DNA from: Labia minor
Taxonomy: Eukaryota; Arthropoda; Insecta; Dermaptera; Spongiphoridae
Reading direction: 5' to 3'
Assembly: GCA_963082975.1 (NCBI GenBank)
Contig: OY720348.1
Location: 74,983,719-75,047,718 of the forward strand
Length of the DNA: 64,000 nucleotides
The notes under the pieces were generated by a model. It had not been told where the DNA came from, did no database searches, and was given only the letters and a program-made list of their open reading frames with translations. The translations under genes were made by a program, and so were the position numbers. This document shows positions 22,983 to 33,062 of the stretch, piece by piece (positions within the stretch are counted from its first letter, which is position 1; each line of letters begins with the position of its first letter).

Positions 22983-23267
22983 AGGGGCAGCATGGCTGAG
23001 TGGGTAGAGTACTAGATTTCTACACAGGAGGCCTGAGTTCGAATCCCAGCATAGAACTCAAGATTATATATTTATTTAATTTAATAAATAATAAATAAAT
23101 AATAAATAAATAAATATAAAAATTTAATTCAATTTAACATCGGCTGCCCCACCGAAGAAGGCAAGGGGAAACCACTTCGGTCAAATTTTCCCATGAACAC
23201 CCTATGACTCCTGTGGAGTTATTAGGGCCACGACACTTCCGCTAGGAAGTTATCGACAACGAAGAAG
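22983..23267 (+). mobile_element. SINE-B copy (tRNA-derived), perfect TSD
   Basis: Head GGGGCAGCATGGCTGAGTGG (A box TGGCTGAGTGG) and B box GAGTTCGAATCCC are followed by an AAAT-rich linker. The core is CATCGGCTGCCCCACCGAAG, GGGGAAACCACTTCGGTC and ACTCCTGTGGAGTTATTAGG. Identical 11-bp flanks ATATATCAACT (22972-22982, 23268-23278) prove insertion. The second copy is 37094-37379. Confidence 0.93.
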
Positions 23268-23278
23268 ATATATCAACT

Positions 23279-23877
23279 GGAAGTTATACAATTGTATTGG
23301 AGTAAATTAAGCAAAATTGAAAACAATTGTTGATCAAGGCTCTACTCCTTGATGTAAATTTATCCATTATTGGGTTTGTGGAGAGATTCTATCCCGTTAA
23401 CCATCAAAAATGATATCTATTATGATTACCATATCACATGGATCAAAACCTATAGAAGCCTATTTTTGACTACTGATGAAAGGTCAAGAATCAAATCAGG
23501 ATGCTCTCTCTCGTTCTCTCTTATAGTGTTTTTGTATTTAGACAACATTAAATTAGATCGTTCCAAGTATTTCTATTTGAAATCAAGCCAATAATTCTAC
23601 TTCGGACTCCATTTCTTAAACTCCATAAATATGTGAAATGGCGAAACAATTGTAAAAGCTCTTTTTATAGTATAATCAACCATTTACTAAAATAGAACAA
23701 GAGAATTAAAGAGAGAGAGAGAGTATTTGATGGGGGAGGCTGTGAGATAAAAGTAACGAAGACGCAAGTTAGAAATTCACAGAAAGGAAATTAGGGAAGG
23801 GAAAGAAATGAAGATGGGAGGGAAAGCATTCATTCTAAATGGGATACCATATGCGGTGGTTAAGTATCAACTCATAG
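23279..23877. other. Unique spacer
   Basis: A (GA)n tract lies near 23712. A 74-codon plus-strand open stretch at 23370 has no recognised motif. Confidence 0.4.
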
Positions 23878-24415
23878 TATTGCGATCACGAAAATTTTCG
23901 ATGTTGAGATTTTGATGTTTTTATACGTTTTGAAGGTTCCTGAATCATTTTCACTAAGGTTGAGAAAAATGTCTGTGTGTATGTATGTAGGCAAGATTAC
24001 GCAAAAACGGTTTGAGCTAGAATCATAAAATTCGGTACATGGTCATTTTTCAAAATTCGTAGTTTTCTATCAACTTTTGAGAAATGTAGCTCAACCGGAA
24101 AAGGGTCATTACCTACAACGTTTTGATTTTTTTTCCTTTAAAGTGACCGTAAAAATAAAGATAGATGTTTGATAATTTTTCACGTGATTAAAAATTGTAT
24201 AAAACTGCTATATATAGAATTTCATCTTGATCGAATCGCTGAAAGTACACAGAATTAATTTTTTAACACTGCAAATCTCACGCGCCAACACGTGACGTAG
24301 TGCCATCAACAAAGAGCCAAACATGCACTGGTTTAATAAATATTATTTATTAATTTTAATTTATAATTTATAATTAATTAAATTTAATTTAAATATTATA
24401 TATTATATTATTTTT
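23878..24415 (-). mobile_element. HINE-like element, copy 4
   Basis: The minus strand runs from the AT-rich 5' block to TCGTGATCGCAATACTATG. The terminal hairpin is lost just after ACTAT, and the 5'-most AGCTGGAGTGTCTCC is also missing. Confidence 0.88.
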
Positions 24416-24842
24416 TTAAGTTATAATTTTAGAGAAGAAGAAGACGAAAAGGCATAAATACCTTTTGATAGAACTCTTTTTTATAAAAAGAAAATTAATA
24501 ATAAATCAAACAAGTATGTAGATAGCATTGAAATTTACATAAAATTAAAAGGATGACGAGATACGCAAATAGGGATCATTTTTGATCCAAGTCAAAAGTT
24601 GAAACTATTAGAATAAAATATTTTTTTTTTAATTAATAAATTAAAATACTTGAAACACAGAATAGGGGATTAGAAGATGGTGAATGATTTATATATATAC
24701 TTAAATCTTGCATTTCAATCAATCCGATCTTTGTCAAATGCTATTTTATGGAACGATGGAGTTGAAGATTTTCGATTAGCGTGCGTGCTAGTTAACCGTT
24801 TCACTTTTACAAAGAAATATCATGGCAATTTATGTATGTGGC

Positions 24843-24886
24843 GTGAGTGTCCACACGGTTCTAGGCTGAACCGTGTGGACACTCAC
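24843..24886. repeat. Perfect 19-bp hairpin
   Basis: GTGAGTGTCCACACGGTTC and its exact inverse, separated by six bases (TAGGCT). It lies in a unique, less AT-rich patch (24680-25010). No T-run terminator follows. Confidence 0.85.
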
Positions 24887-25269
24887 ATTAAGCCCCAGAA
24901 TCGGCCACCATCATCTAGCAGGACAGTAACAAGCTCCCTTCGGCCCCTAGCCGCCCTTTTTAAGCGACCTACGTCCTCTCTGTTGCATTTGACCAAACAC
25001 ATTAATTAGAATTCGCTAGGGAAATAATTCACTGGCCGTCAACTTTTTTTTTTTGTTATTTTGTATCAGAAGATTGCTATGATACAAAACTGGGTTGACC
25101 ACTTGCTATTGGTGTGGGTTCAGTGGGACTGATTCCCACATCCAAATTCATTCGAAATGCCTCATTGAAATATAATTAAGACTTATTCTCCTAATTAGTA
25201 AGATATTCCAAATGAATTGATTTTCTAATTTAATAGGTAGAAATTGGAGTCTTCTTTCTATTTTTCAAT

Positions 25270-25333
25270 GAAAATAAATTAATTATAAATTAATAATTAT
25301 ATATTAAACCAGCCACCTTTGTTGATGGCAAAT
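25270..25333 (+). mobile_element. HINE-like fragment
   Basis: TATTAAACCAGCCACC followed by TTTGTTGATGGCA corresponds to the middle-5' part of the family. Confidence 0.6.
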
Positions 25334-25374
25334 AAATATATATATATATATATATATTGACATCTTATAATAAG

Positions 25375-25688
25375 ATTTGAAAAATAGAATGAAAAATTTT
25401 TTCTACATCAATATCTTGATTTAATTAGATTAATTTTAATAAATAATCATCTCTTTTTTTCTATATCATATTGGTTTCAATTTTAAGATTAGGAAATAGA
25501 AATGAGAGAGAGAGAGAGAATGAAACCTATAATCATGCTATCACATACGTTAAAGAAATCATGTTTTTTAATTATTTCATGATTCAACATTTCATTTCAT
25601 TCTTATATACTTAAATCCATAGTGAACGAACTTTATTCATCAATGATTTATATGGAGAATTGATAAAATTTTATATAGTTTTAAAAAT
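25375..25688 (+). repeat. Family G repeat, copy 1
   Basis: Shared with 36185-36440 and partly with 58985-59120: TTTTTCTACATCAATATCTT, AATAATCATCTCTTTTTT, CCTATAATCATGCTATCACA, then AAATCATGTTTTTTAATT. It directly abuts a HINE-like copy. Confidence 0.75.
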
Positions 25689-26240
25689 CTGAGTGTCTCC
25701 CCTCGACTATCTCGCAAATTAGAATTGGATTAATTAACATATATTATATTTAAATTAAATTTAGTTAATTATAAATTATAAATTGAAATTAATAAATAAT
25801 ATTTATTTAAATGGTTCTTTGTTGATGGCACCAGGTTACATGCTGGTGCGAGATTTGTAGCCGTGTTAAAAAAATAATTTCGGTACTTTCAGCGCTTCAA
25901 TCAAGCTGAAATTCTATATATACAATTTTTAATCATGAGAAAAACTATCCAACATATATTTTTCTTTTATGGTCAGTTTAGAGGAAAAAAAATGTAAACG
26001 TAGTGAGATTCACTTCCTCAAAAGTTGATAGAAAACTACGAATTTTGAATAATGCACGTGGATCAAACCGTTTTTGCGTAATCTTGTCTATCTACACAAA
26101 CATATATACATTCACATATATACATATACACACACACAGACATACATTTTTTTTCAACCTTAGTAAAAATGATTCAGAAACCTTCAACACGTATAAAAAC
26201 ATCCAAATCTCGATATCGAAAATTTCTCTGACGAGATAGT
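25689..26240 (+). mobile_element. HINE-like element, copy 5
   Basis: GAGTGTCTCCCCTCGACTAT at the left, a long ACAC/ATAC tract near 26093-26145, and the 3' end TTTCTCTGACGAGATAGTAA. The first half of the hairpin is lost. Confidence 0.88.
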
Positions 26241-27184
26241 AAATAAAAATTTCTAGACGAAATTACGAACAAATGACATAAACCATTCGTAACCAGATTT
26301 CACCTTGAATTAGGAAAAAAAAGAAACGCCCTTGAACTATTTTGATTAAAATTGATTAATATAATATAAGAACACGAATATAAGCCAATCCTATTTCGAT
26401 CGACTATATCATCTAAACTAGAACTAATTGGAAACAATTTATCCACACTGATACTTAAAAATATTTTTTTTTTAAAATTCAAAGAGAAAAGAATTTTTTT
26501 TTTATTATTTTATATGCCTATGATTTTAAAAAAATGATAAATAATACAATTTCGAAAATGTTATACATTTAGGAAAAAAAAAAAAATTAAAAATAAAATA
26601 AAAAAATAAAGATTTCTTAAATGATTAGCAATGAATGAATAGCCGGTGTGGGGTGGAGTTGGCATCTCCGAAGGGAGAAGGGGCGAAGGACGGGAGGCCA
26701 CGTGCCACTCTTCGGAGCGCAGCACGTGGCCAAACCCACCTCGATTAATGAGGTACAATCGAAGGAAACCAACCAACATGAACGGGTTCAAATCGTACAT
26801 CACAACGACATTTCAAAGAAAGAAGAATCTCATCGGCCCTTTGAACATCTCCCTCTCCCCTCTCCCGCACCGATCCTTTCTAGATTTAATATAGATGTTT
26901 TCCTTTTGCTATAATTAAATCATTTGATCAAATGCCAACGGGCTGGGTCGTTTCAATCATCCTTTACCCAGACAGTAGAGTGTCCAATGCACTTGCATTA
27001 TCCCAGCTGTCAAAAATCGCTTGAAAACACATTCAAGAGAATCATGAAAAATAAGATAACAAATCTATTAGAACTTGAATTTAAGCATATATATATATAT
27101 ATTGGGAGAGGTAGTATTAACTAATAGTTAATAGTTAATAGTTTTTAGTTTATAATAAAAAAACACATTCTACCTCTCCCAATT
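26241..27184. other. Spacer with unique exon-like patches
   Basis: Bases 26640-26900 are much less AT-rich. The frame after GGAGCGCAG reads HVAKPTSINEVQSKETNQHE and stays open to about 26910. An acceptor-like CATCCTTTACCCAG at about 26970 is followed by an open frame TVECPMHLHYPSCQKSLEN. Neither is recognised, and overlapping frames on both strands are also open. Confidence 0.25.
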
Positions 27185-27430
27185 TCTGTGTGACTCTACG
27201 GAACTTAAAGTTCTTGGCCGCAACAGCCCCATTTCTCCAAGTGTCCCTATCCTGAGCCACCACCATACAACTCCTACCCTCTTACATCCCTTCCCACATT
27301 ATCCACCCACCGCGTCCAAGCGGAAGTTTCTCAATCAGTCTCCCCACCAATATATTTTTCGCCACTCTTTCTTCTCCCATTCTAGCCACGTGCCCTTCCA
27401 ATCGCAGCCTTCTCGACTTTATAACCTGTC
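27185..27430 (-). pseudogene. RTE-type LINE ORF, C-terminal end
   Basis: The minus strand reads RRLRLEGHVARMGEERVAKN, then WIMWEGM, then VVAQDRDTWRNGAVAAKNF. This is the conserved C-terminal block of RTE-type ORFs (RLRW-GHV-RM, then DNV, then AQDRDTWRN-VAAK). It follows the RT domain in the enzyme that mobilises RTE LINEs. Stops and frameshifts interrupt it and no RT domain precedes it, so it is a 5'-truncated dead copy. It is GC-richer than the surroundings. It differs in sequence from the edge copies of the window, so at least two RTE-like families are present. Confidence 0.72.
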
Positions 27431-28119
27431 ATAAAAAACACAATTAGAAGTATTTAATAAATATATACACATTCAAACATTGAATGATTTATTAGAAAAT
27501 TCAAATTCAATTTTATTTTAATTGGATTTTAATTTTGGCATTTCTAGTAATAAAGTAAAAAAAATACATACTAAGCAATGGTGTGTGTTTGTGAGCAAGG
27601 ATATAAAAAAAAACTTGAGCAAAGTCAGAAGAGCATAATAACCCTTACAGCAGGGCCCTCCAACTCCTTAGAAATCGGTGAAACCATTTTTTTTAATATG
27701 GTGTCTCTATGTTGCACCGCTAAGAGGCGCTGTAGGCGCATAACCGATAACTCTGCATGCAAAAACCAGGCAAAAACACACACAAATACAAGCCCATTTT
27801 TTTCAATTAGTTACTGTCTGCACTCGCATGGTGGCGCCAAAAACTTTGTTTCAGCAAAGACAATAGAGTTTACTAGTCTTATAGATGGTTAGTGCCTTAC
27901 AGGTATAACAATTAAGACAAGTATGTAGAGCGAGGGCTGTTGATTAAATGAAGATGGTCACCCATTAAAATCACAATAAACTGCCTTCTTTTTATAAGTA
28001 TAATAGATTATTATATATTATTCGATATAAAAAAAATAATAATTTTCTTTTATTAGTTTATAATTGTTTTATTAACACCAAAAACAATACGAATAAGAAA
28101 GGAGGGACTTACTTGTTAC
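27431..28119. other. Spacer; unique patch
   Basis: Bases 27578-27892 are open on the plus strand for 104 codons but show low complexity and no motif (for example SLCCTAKRRCRRITDNSACK). No splice signals of note. Confidence 0.25.
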
Positions 28120-28200
28120 CTTTTGTTCAAATGGAGCCAGGGTTTGTTTTGTCAGGTGGTCTATAAATCCATCAAGGTGTATATAATCGTTTGTGTTTTT
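28120..28200 (-). CDS. Candidate internal exon, unknown protein
   Basis: The minus strand has an acceptor-like TTTATTTTCTCAATAAG and 27 open codons (KNTNDYIHLDGFIDHL, then TKQTLAPFEQK). The donor is AAG|GTAACAAGTAAG. The frame is open upstream to about 28272, so the exon could be longer (the extension includes KRRSNPISFDQNRIYFLN). Amino-acid composition is protein-like in a very AT-rich neighbourhood. I do not recognise the protein. It points opposite to the exon pair at 29651-29893, so if both are real there are two genes. Homology search with these residues would decide. Confidence 0.4.
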
Positions 28201-28685
28201 CTTATTGAGAAAATAAATTCTATTCTGATCAAATGATATTGGATTTGAACGTCTCTTTCCAATATAATTGAATTAAAAAAATAACGTTAATATATTAATA
28301 ATTTTAATCATTTTAAAAATTACAATCTAAATCAAATGACAAGTTATAATATCATTTTTAATCGGATTATAATTTCCCTTTGAATAAACGTTCATTTTCT
28401 TTCTATTATTATTGTTATTGCTATCCTATAATAACATTTAAAATGATTTTATTATTATTATTATCATTAAGGGAAGCGGATTTTTGGTTATTAAGTTATT
28501 TATATGGAAATGATAGGTTAAAATATTACATACTCGTACATTTCAAATTAAGATTGAATGAATAACATAAATATGCATTAAACAGTGTTGGCTGATTCTA
28601 GGCTTCGTCAGAATTAGGAGATTCAATTACTAGTTTAGGGGAATTTACGAGTGTAATTTACATAGGCTAGATACAAACTAATTTC
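28201..28685. other. AT-rich spacer
   Basis: No features seen beyond the possible upstream extension of the candidate exon. Confidence 0.5.
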
Positions 28686-28791
28686 AAATAAATAATTTTC
28701 TTTTTTTTATATACTTAATACTTATGATACTATGGACAAATGTTTAATATAAGTATTAAGTATATAAAAAAAAAGAAAATTATTTATTTCA
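28686..28791. repeat. Inverted repeat, ~41-bp arms
   Basis: Left arm 28686-28726 begins AAATAAATAATTTTC. Right arm 28750-28791 begins TAAGTATTAAGTATATA. They are inverse copies except for one extra A, with a spacer of about 24 bp. Confidence 0.85.
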
Positions 28792-28949
28792 ATTTCAATT
28801 GAACTATTATATAAATTGTTTGGATTAATTAGTATGGTAATTAGTTTGTTTAACGAGTAATATTTTCACAAAAGACTTCAAGTTTGACTCACGTAGTGCT
28901 TTAGTATCATTTCCAGTCAGCACGAGCGTCACAATAATGCATTATTAAA

Positions 28950-29275
28950 ATGGCGACTTTTCCTGGTGCGGAACGAGCACGATGTGTGTTGTTATTTCTT
29001 GAAACGAATTCTGCTACAGCTGTTCAACGTAGATTTCGTACGGAATACCAGAAAGAACCTACAAGCAAGCCGACCGTTGGCACAAGAACTTTGTTGAGAC
29101 TGGTTGTGCTGTTCATTCGAAATCACCAGATAGGCCGATAGAAACTAATGCTATTGTCGAACAGATTAGGGAAATCTTTGTCCGTAGCCCGAATAAATTA
29201 ACTCGCCGTGGAGACTGGAATTTCTCCACCGACAGTTTGGAAAGTGTTACGTAAAAGATTACACTTGAGTGTAAG
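28950..29275 (+). pseudogene. DUF4817-type transposase N-terminus, frameshifted
   Basis: An ATG at 28950 opens MATFPGAERARCVLLFLETN, then SATAVQRRFRTEYQKEP and SKPTV. This matches the helix-turn-helix N-terminal DUF4817 domain of Tc1/mariner-related proteins common in insects. After SKPTV (29078) the frame slips and homology continues as WHKNFVETGCAVHSKSPDRP. A second slip near 29205 gives PPTVWKVLRKRLHL. The DNA-binding region is thus present but broken by two frameshifts. It ends at 29275, followed by GTAAGT, with no catalytic DDE part in the window. It is probably a dead fragment; the GTAAGT is an unlikely but possible splice donor. Confidence 0.75.
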
Positions 29276-29650
29276 TAATTTCAATAAATATGTATGTGCT
29301 TTCAAAGTTGTAAAGTTCTTATATAATCACCCTGAATATATATCTATATCACAATTCAGATTTAAAAATAAAATATTAAAAAAAGTTCATGTACTATTCG
29401 GAAAACAACACAAATTCTTGATGTAGAGTGGGGGGAGGTGAAGCAAACAACAACTCAATGAGGTGAGAAAAACTCTTTAATTAATTGTTTCTTATATTTA
29501 ATCATATATTTAGAAATTAACAGTAGCGCCAAAAGTTTAATTTTTCATCTACCCCTCTAGTATAAATGATAATAATCAAAATCATTATATATATATATAT
29601 ATATATAAAGTATTTCACTTTTTATGTTATTAATTGTATTGTATTTACAG
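29276..29650. other. AT-rich spacer upstream of an exon pair
   Basis: (TA)n at about 29585-29607. It ends with the strong 3' splice signal TTGTATTGTATTTACAG (29634-29650). Confidence 0.5.
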
Positions 29651-29711
29651 TTACAAAATATTGAATATAGTTATATAGTTATGCAGCTTGGTCGGGACAA
29701 GAGGATCGCTG
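29651..29711 (+). CDS. Candidate penultimate exon of a host gene
   Basis: The polypyrimidine-rich acceptor TTGTATTGTATTTACAG precedes 61 bases ending GCTG|GTAAAA. The reading LQNIEYSYIVMQLGRDKRIA is open and ends with one leftover base. Joining to the exon at 29844 restores a Gly codon (G|GT) and keeps the frame open to a stop, so both splice phases agree. I do not recognise the protein. Earlier exons were not located upstream with confidence. Alternatively an intron remnant of a transposon gene. The phase agreement and good signals make this the best host-gene candidate in the window. Confidence 0.5.
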
Positions 29712-29843
29712 GTAAAAAATATTTAAATAAAACTTCGGCGAAAGATTTTGAAGAAATCTTTTCTTTGGCTATAATACTAATAAATTGTGTGCAAATTTTG
29801 TCACAATATAAATGATATTATATGTCAATGATAACAATTGCAG

Positions 29844-29893
29844 GTGATTCAAAGAATCCCTGGTCAAACCTGCAGAACCTTCTGAGGTCATGA
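29844..29893 (+). CDS. Candidate terminal exon of the same gene
   Basis: The acceptor ATAACAATTGCAG is followed by 50 bases: GT completing a Gly codon, then DSKNPWSNLQNLLRS and TGA. The intron 29712-29843 is 132 bp (GTAAAA...TTGCAG), a normal insect size. The spliced C-terminus would read LGRDKRIAGDSKNPW and continue to RS. Composition is clearly less AT-rich than the intron. Function unknown. No AATAAA polyadenylation signal was noticed within the next 150 bp. Confidence 0.5.
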
Positions 29894-30055
29894 ATTTTGC
29901 TGGGGTTGAAGTATCTGAAATTTGTAACTTATATGTATAATTTGAAATATGGTAAAATATATATATATATATATTGTATATTAAGTATATAGTATTATAC
30001 TTAGCTATTATACCAATATTATTTCATAAATATTGTTAGGCTAAGAATATATATA

Positions 30056-30340
30056 AGGCGCCATGGTGTGTGGTTAGCGAACCTGCCTCACATTCCCATG
30101 GTCCCGGGTTCAAGTCCCGGGCCTGCAAGGAGATTTCCCTAGCTGGGGTCTATGGGACGGAGTCAACCCAGCCTCCGGAAACAACCTTGGGGAAAAGCTA
30201 GGTGATAGCGCCTGCGATCAAGAAAATCAAGGCAAAGGTTGAGAGGACCCGTTTTACTGATCATAGGACACCTTATTGATATAACCGTCTTGATAGGCGT
30301 TGTCCTTGCGTATGACGTACAAAGTCAGAGGTTTTTTTTA
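30056..30340 (+). mobile_element. SINE-A copy with perfect TSD
   Basis: AGGCGCCATGGTGTGTGGTT head (two small deletions), CCCGGGTTCAAGTCCCGGG, tail GTACAAAGTCAGAGG plus T7. Flanks TAAGAATATATATA are identical at 30042-30055 and 30341-30354. Confidence 0.93.
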
Positions 30341-30368
30341 TAAGAATATATATATATATATAAAAATG

Positions 30369-30406
30369 AGGGGGCGATAGTGTAGTGGTTAGCATGTCCG
30401 TCTTTT
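30369..30406 (+). repeat. 5' half of a tRNA-like sequence
   Basis: GGGGGCGATAGTGTAGTGGT plus TAGCATGTCCGTCTTTTCC reads as acceptor, D arm (A box TAGTGTAGTGG) and anticodon arm, then turns into AT-rich DNA. There is no B box. Probably a truncated tRNA or SINE head. Confidence 0.55.
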
Positions 30407-30736
30407 CCTTTTTATTTTTATGTTTTTTTGTTGAATTTATGAATTGATAAAGTATGAATAAGCATTCAATAAGAAACCTATGCAAGCATCCAATTCACTT
30501 CTCCATTAATAATATTTGATTTGTTCCAAACGATTTATTAAATCTTACTAGGTTATTTACTAGATCATGTGAAAAATGATCCCCTTTTTGAAATAAATGA
30601 CTCCAAGTGAATGTTTTTTCAATTGGCAATTGTCAGTTTGCATTTTTCCTGAACATTCGATGGCCGCTTTAGTATTGAATCCAATGTCACCTCGTCTTTA
30701 TCTCCAATAAAAATTTGGAAAAAAATGAGGCTGATA

Positions 30737-30989
30737 GTGCTTTAACCAAATTCGTTTTCTTTCCAGTTGAAATGTCTGAGTGACAGATCTCTAATGACCT
30801 GTCACTATTGTCACAAGTCAATGCATTTAGAGCTCGAGTTAGTTTAAAAGATCGATCAATCACGGAAGTAAAGGGATCCACCCTGGAACAAAGACGAAAG
30901 GAAGCGCAAGCTCTTCATCAAAGGCATTCCCGATTATTTATTTATACAAAATACAAGGAACGAGATCACTTCGAATACCATCAAACAAG
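30737..30989 (+). CDS. Candidate exon, ambiguous frame
   Basis: The acceptor TTCGTTTTCTTTCCAG (ends about 30746) and a possible donor CAAG|GTTGGT bracket a less AT-rich stretch. The longest frame, from 30784, reads ISNDLSLLSQVNAFRARVSL, then RSITEVKGSTLEQRRKEAQ, then YKERDHFEYHQTR. It is not open back to the acceptor (TGA at 30781), so a shift, a different acceptor (GTGACAG at 30786) or chance must be assumed. A 64-codon frame is also open on the minus strand. The charged, helical-looking sequence is not recognised. Confidence 0.3.
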
Positions 30990-31602
30990 GTTGGTAATTA
31001 TAATTAATTTCAAATAAACAACAATAATGTTCTTAAGTACTAAAAATGTTCTAGTATTATATAAAATTGACAAAAAAAACAAAAAAAAAAAAATACTCCA
31101 AATGAAAGAGATAAGTAATTGAAAATTAAATTTTTTAGGATTATTTTAATTAAAAAAAAATATTTAATGATAAAATGAGAAAGTTATATTTTTCAATAAA
31201 AAAATATAAAGTAATTTAATTACCATTCGAAATGTCAAAAAAAGATTTTTTCTAGAAATAAGCAAAATAAATAATGAGATTTGTTCCGTTTTTTGATTTA
31301 ATGATGCCAATTACCAAATTTGATTTGGAACAGGATCAAGCGATTTCAACTTTGATTTGCGTTGCTTGCAAACCGAACCACCCTCCACTTCACCTTCTCC
31401 AAGTCCCAATTGAATTTAGTAAGAAAGTTACAAGAAGGGTATGGAGAAAGGGGTGAGAAATTGGAAAAAACTTTCTCCACTAACAAAAAATAGAAACCGA
31501 TTACTTTTAAATTTTCTCCAAAGCACGAGGTAATGGATCACAAACGGCCTCGCTTTTCAATATCGGAAAACAAACAAGCGTTGATTTAAGAGAGGATCTG
31601 AA
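30990..31602. other. Spacer with one open stretch
   Basis: Bases 31274-31456 are open on the plus strand (FDLEQDQAISTLICVACKP). No clear splice sites or family. The rest is A/T-rich. Confidence 0.25.
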
Positions 31603-32370
31603 ATAATATAAATATACAAATTTTTTATAAAATAACGTTTTTCTCATGGACTAAAGAAAATAAAATAACTTTTCTATAAGCCTGACAAAGTTTATGAATG
31701 AATTACTTCATATTCAGCGAAAAACGTTGGGCGCATATAGTTTTATTTATTTAGATGAAAAATCAAGTCAAATTTTTGTAATAATAAAAATTTTATTAAA
31801 CACATAAACTGACAAATTTTTTTATCATGCAATAAGAAATTAATCTTTTATTATTTTTCACTGTAATATACTTATATCAAAGTATGTATACAAATTTAAA
31901 AGAATTTTTATTAAATTTACATATTATCAATCAAATCCAAAATGGTTGATTATATTTTAAGAAATAGTGTACTTATAATGAAGTGTTTTAGTGTGGTAGG
32001 TATCTTAGTATATATATGAATTATAACTCTATAAAGGAAGTTAATTGCATAGAAATCAAATGAAAACTAAAAGCGCCCAACGTTTTTAGTTGATATGAAG
32101 CAATTCATCCATAAACTTTGTCAGGCTTATAGAAAAATTATTTTATTCTTTTTAGTCCATTGGAAAAACGTTATTTTATAAAATTTTTTTATATTTATAT
32201 TATTTTATTCTTTTTAGTGCAATTTTAATATGAAAAATTTATTTAATATAACAAAAGATATAGAAAAGATGAAGTTATACAAAAATTTACAAAATGAATA
32301 AAACAAAAAAATATATTAATCTTCCAAAATTGATTTTATGCATTTATGTTAAGTAAATGTTATTATTGAA
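31603..32370. repeat. Family P: long-TIR palindromic repeat, copy 2
   Basis: Left arm about 31603-31760 (AATAACGTTTTTCTCATGGA, ATAAGCCTGACAAAGTTTAT, AACGTTGGGCGC). Right arm about 32058-32220 is its inverse (GCGCCCAACGTT, AAACTTTGTCAGGCTTAT, CGTTATTTTATAAAA). The arms are separated by about 300 bp of AT-rich DNA. The right shoulder to 32370 is shared with copy 1. Confidence 0.8.
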
Positions 32371-32689
32371 TAATAATTATTATATTATATTTATAAATAA
32401 ATAATTTTTATTAATATAAGATTTTATAAATGTATATATAATAATGTACTCATATTGTCTTCCTAAAAAAAAGTCATTCTTTTGTTATTTTCTTCTCTTG
32501 GGGATATATATATAAAAAAGGATCTTTTCTGTATGCCATTTGAGGGGAAAACTTCTCCTACTTCATCGTCGCTAGTGCTGATTAATAAGAATTCATCATT
32601 AATTTTAATGCTTTAAAATAATCTTAATTACATTCAAAATGAAAATCTATCCTGAAATCAATATTTATGCTTCAGAATCCGTTGAAAAA

Positions 32690-32932
32690 AATTAATCGGA
32701 GCAATACAAAATGAGATAGTTTCTAAAAGTAATTAATCGCTAATTAATTACAATTAATTAATTATAAGTCAATTATCTATACCTTCTAGGGATCAATTGA
32801 AATATCTATACAAATTTTCAAAAGTCTATCTCAATCTAAAGATGGTGAAAAATCGATTTCAATTTGTCAAAACAGCGAACAGACAGAGAGACAGGCGCCA
32901 AGTGAAGTTTAGAAAAACGCTATAAAAATTGG
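32690..32932 (+). repeat. Family E repeat, copy 2
   Basis: ACCTTCTAGGGATCAATTGA, TCGATTTCAATTTGTCAAAA, CAGCGAACAGACAGAGAG, and end GAAAAACGCTATAAAAATT. Same order and similar spacing after family P as at 8455-9510. Confidence 0.75.
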
Positions 32933-32934
32933 AT

Positions 32935-33062
32935 ATTAATGAATTGGTCTGTGGTCCTACGGAACTCGTTCATAGTTGGCCGTAGCACACCCTCCTCCGT
33001 CCAACTCCTATTCTCTTTTAATTGTCTCATGTCGCTCATTACATTGTCTACCCACGGTATCC
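32935..33062 (-). pseudogene. LINE ORF C-terminal fragment
   Basis: The minus strand reads IPWVDNVMSDMRQLKENRSW, then RPTMNEFRRTTD. It resembles the RWVDNV--DMR-L---NW block near the C-terminus of RTE-type LINE ORFs, after the RT domain. About 42 codons are open. The upstream RT domain is absent, so it is a fragment. It abuts the end of family E directly, but points the opposite way. Which LINE family it belongs to is uncertain. Confidence 0.6.

Noticed and set aside
22983-23055. Functional tRNA gene
   Set aside because: A and B boxes are excellent, but the same head with the same body recurs at 37094-37379 with its own TSD, so it is a SINE head. A normal anticodon arm and acceptor pairing are not evident.
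30687-30881. Minus-strand ORF MDPFTSVIDRSFKLTRAL
   Set aside because: Overlaps the plus-strand exon candidate 30737-30989, which has the better splice acceptor. Kept only as the alternative mentioned there.
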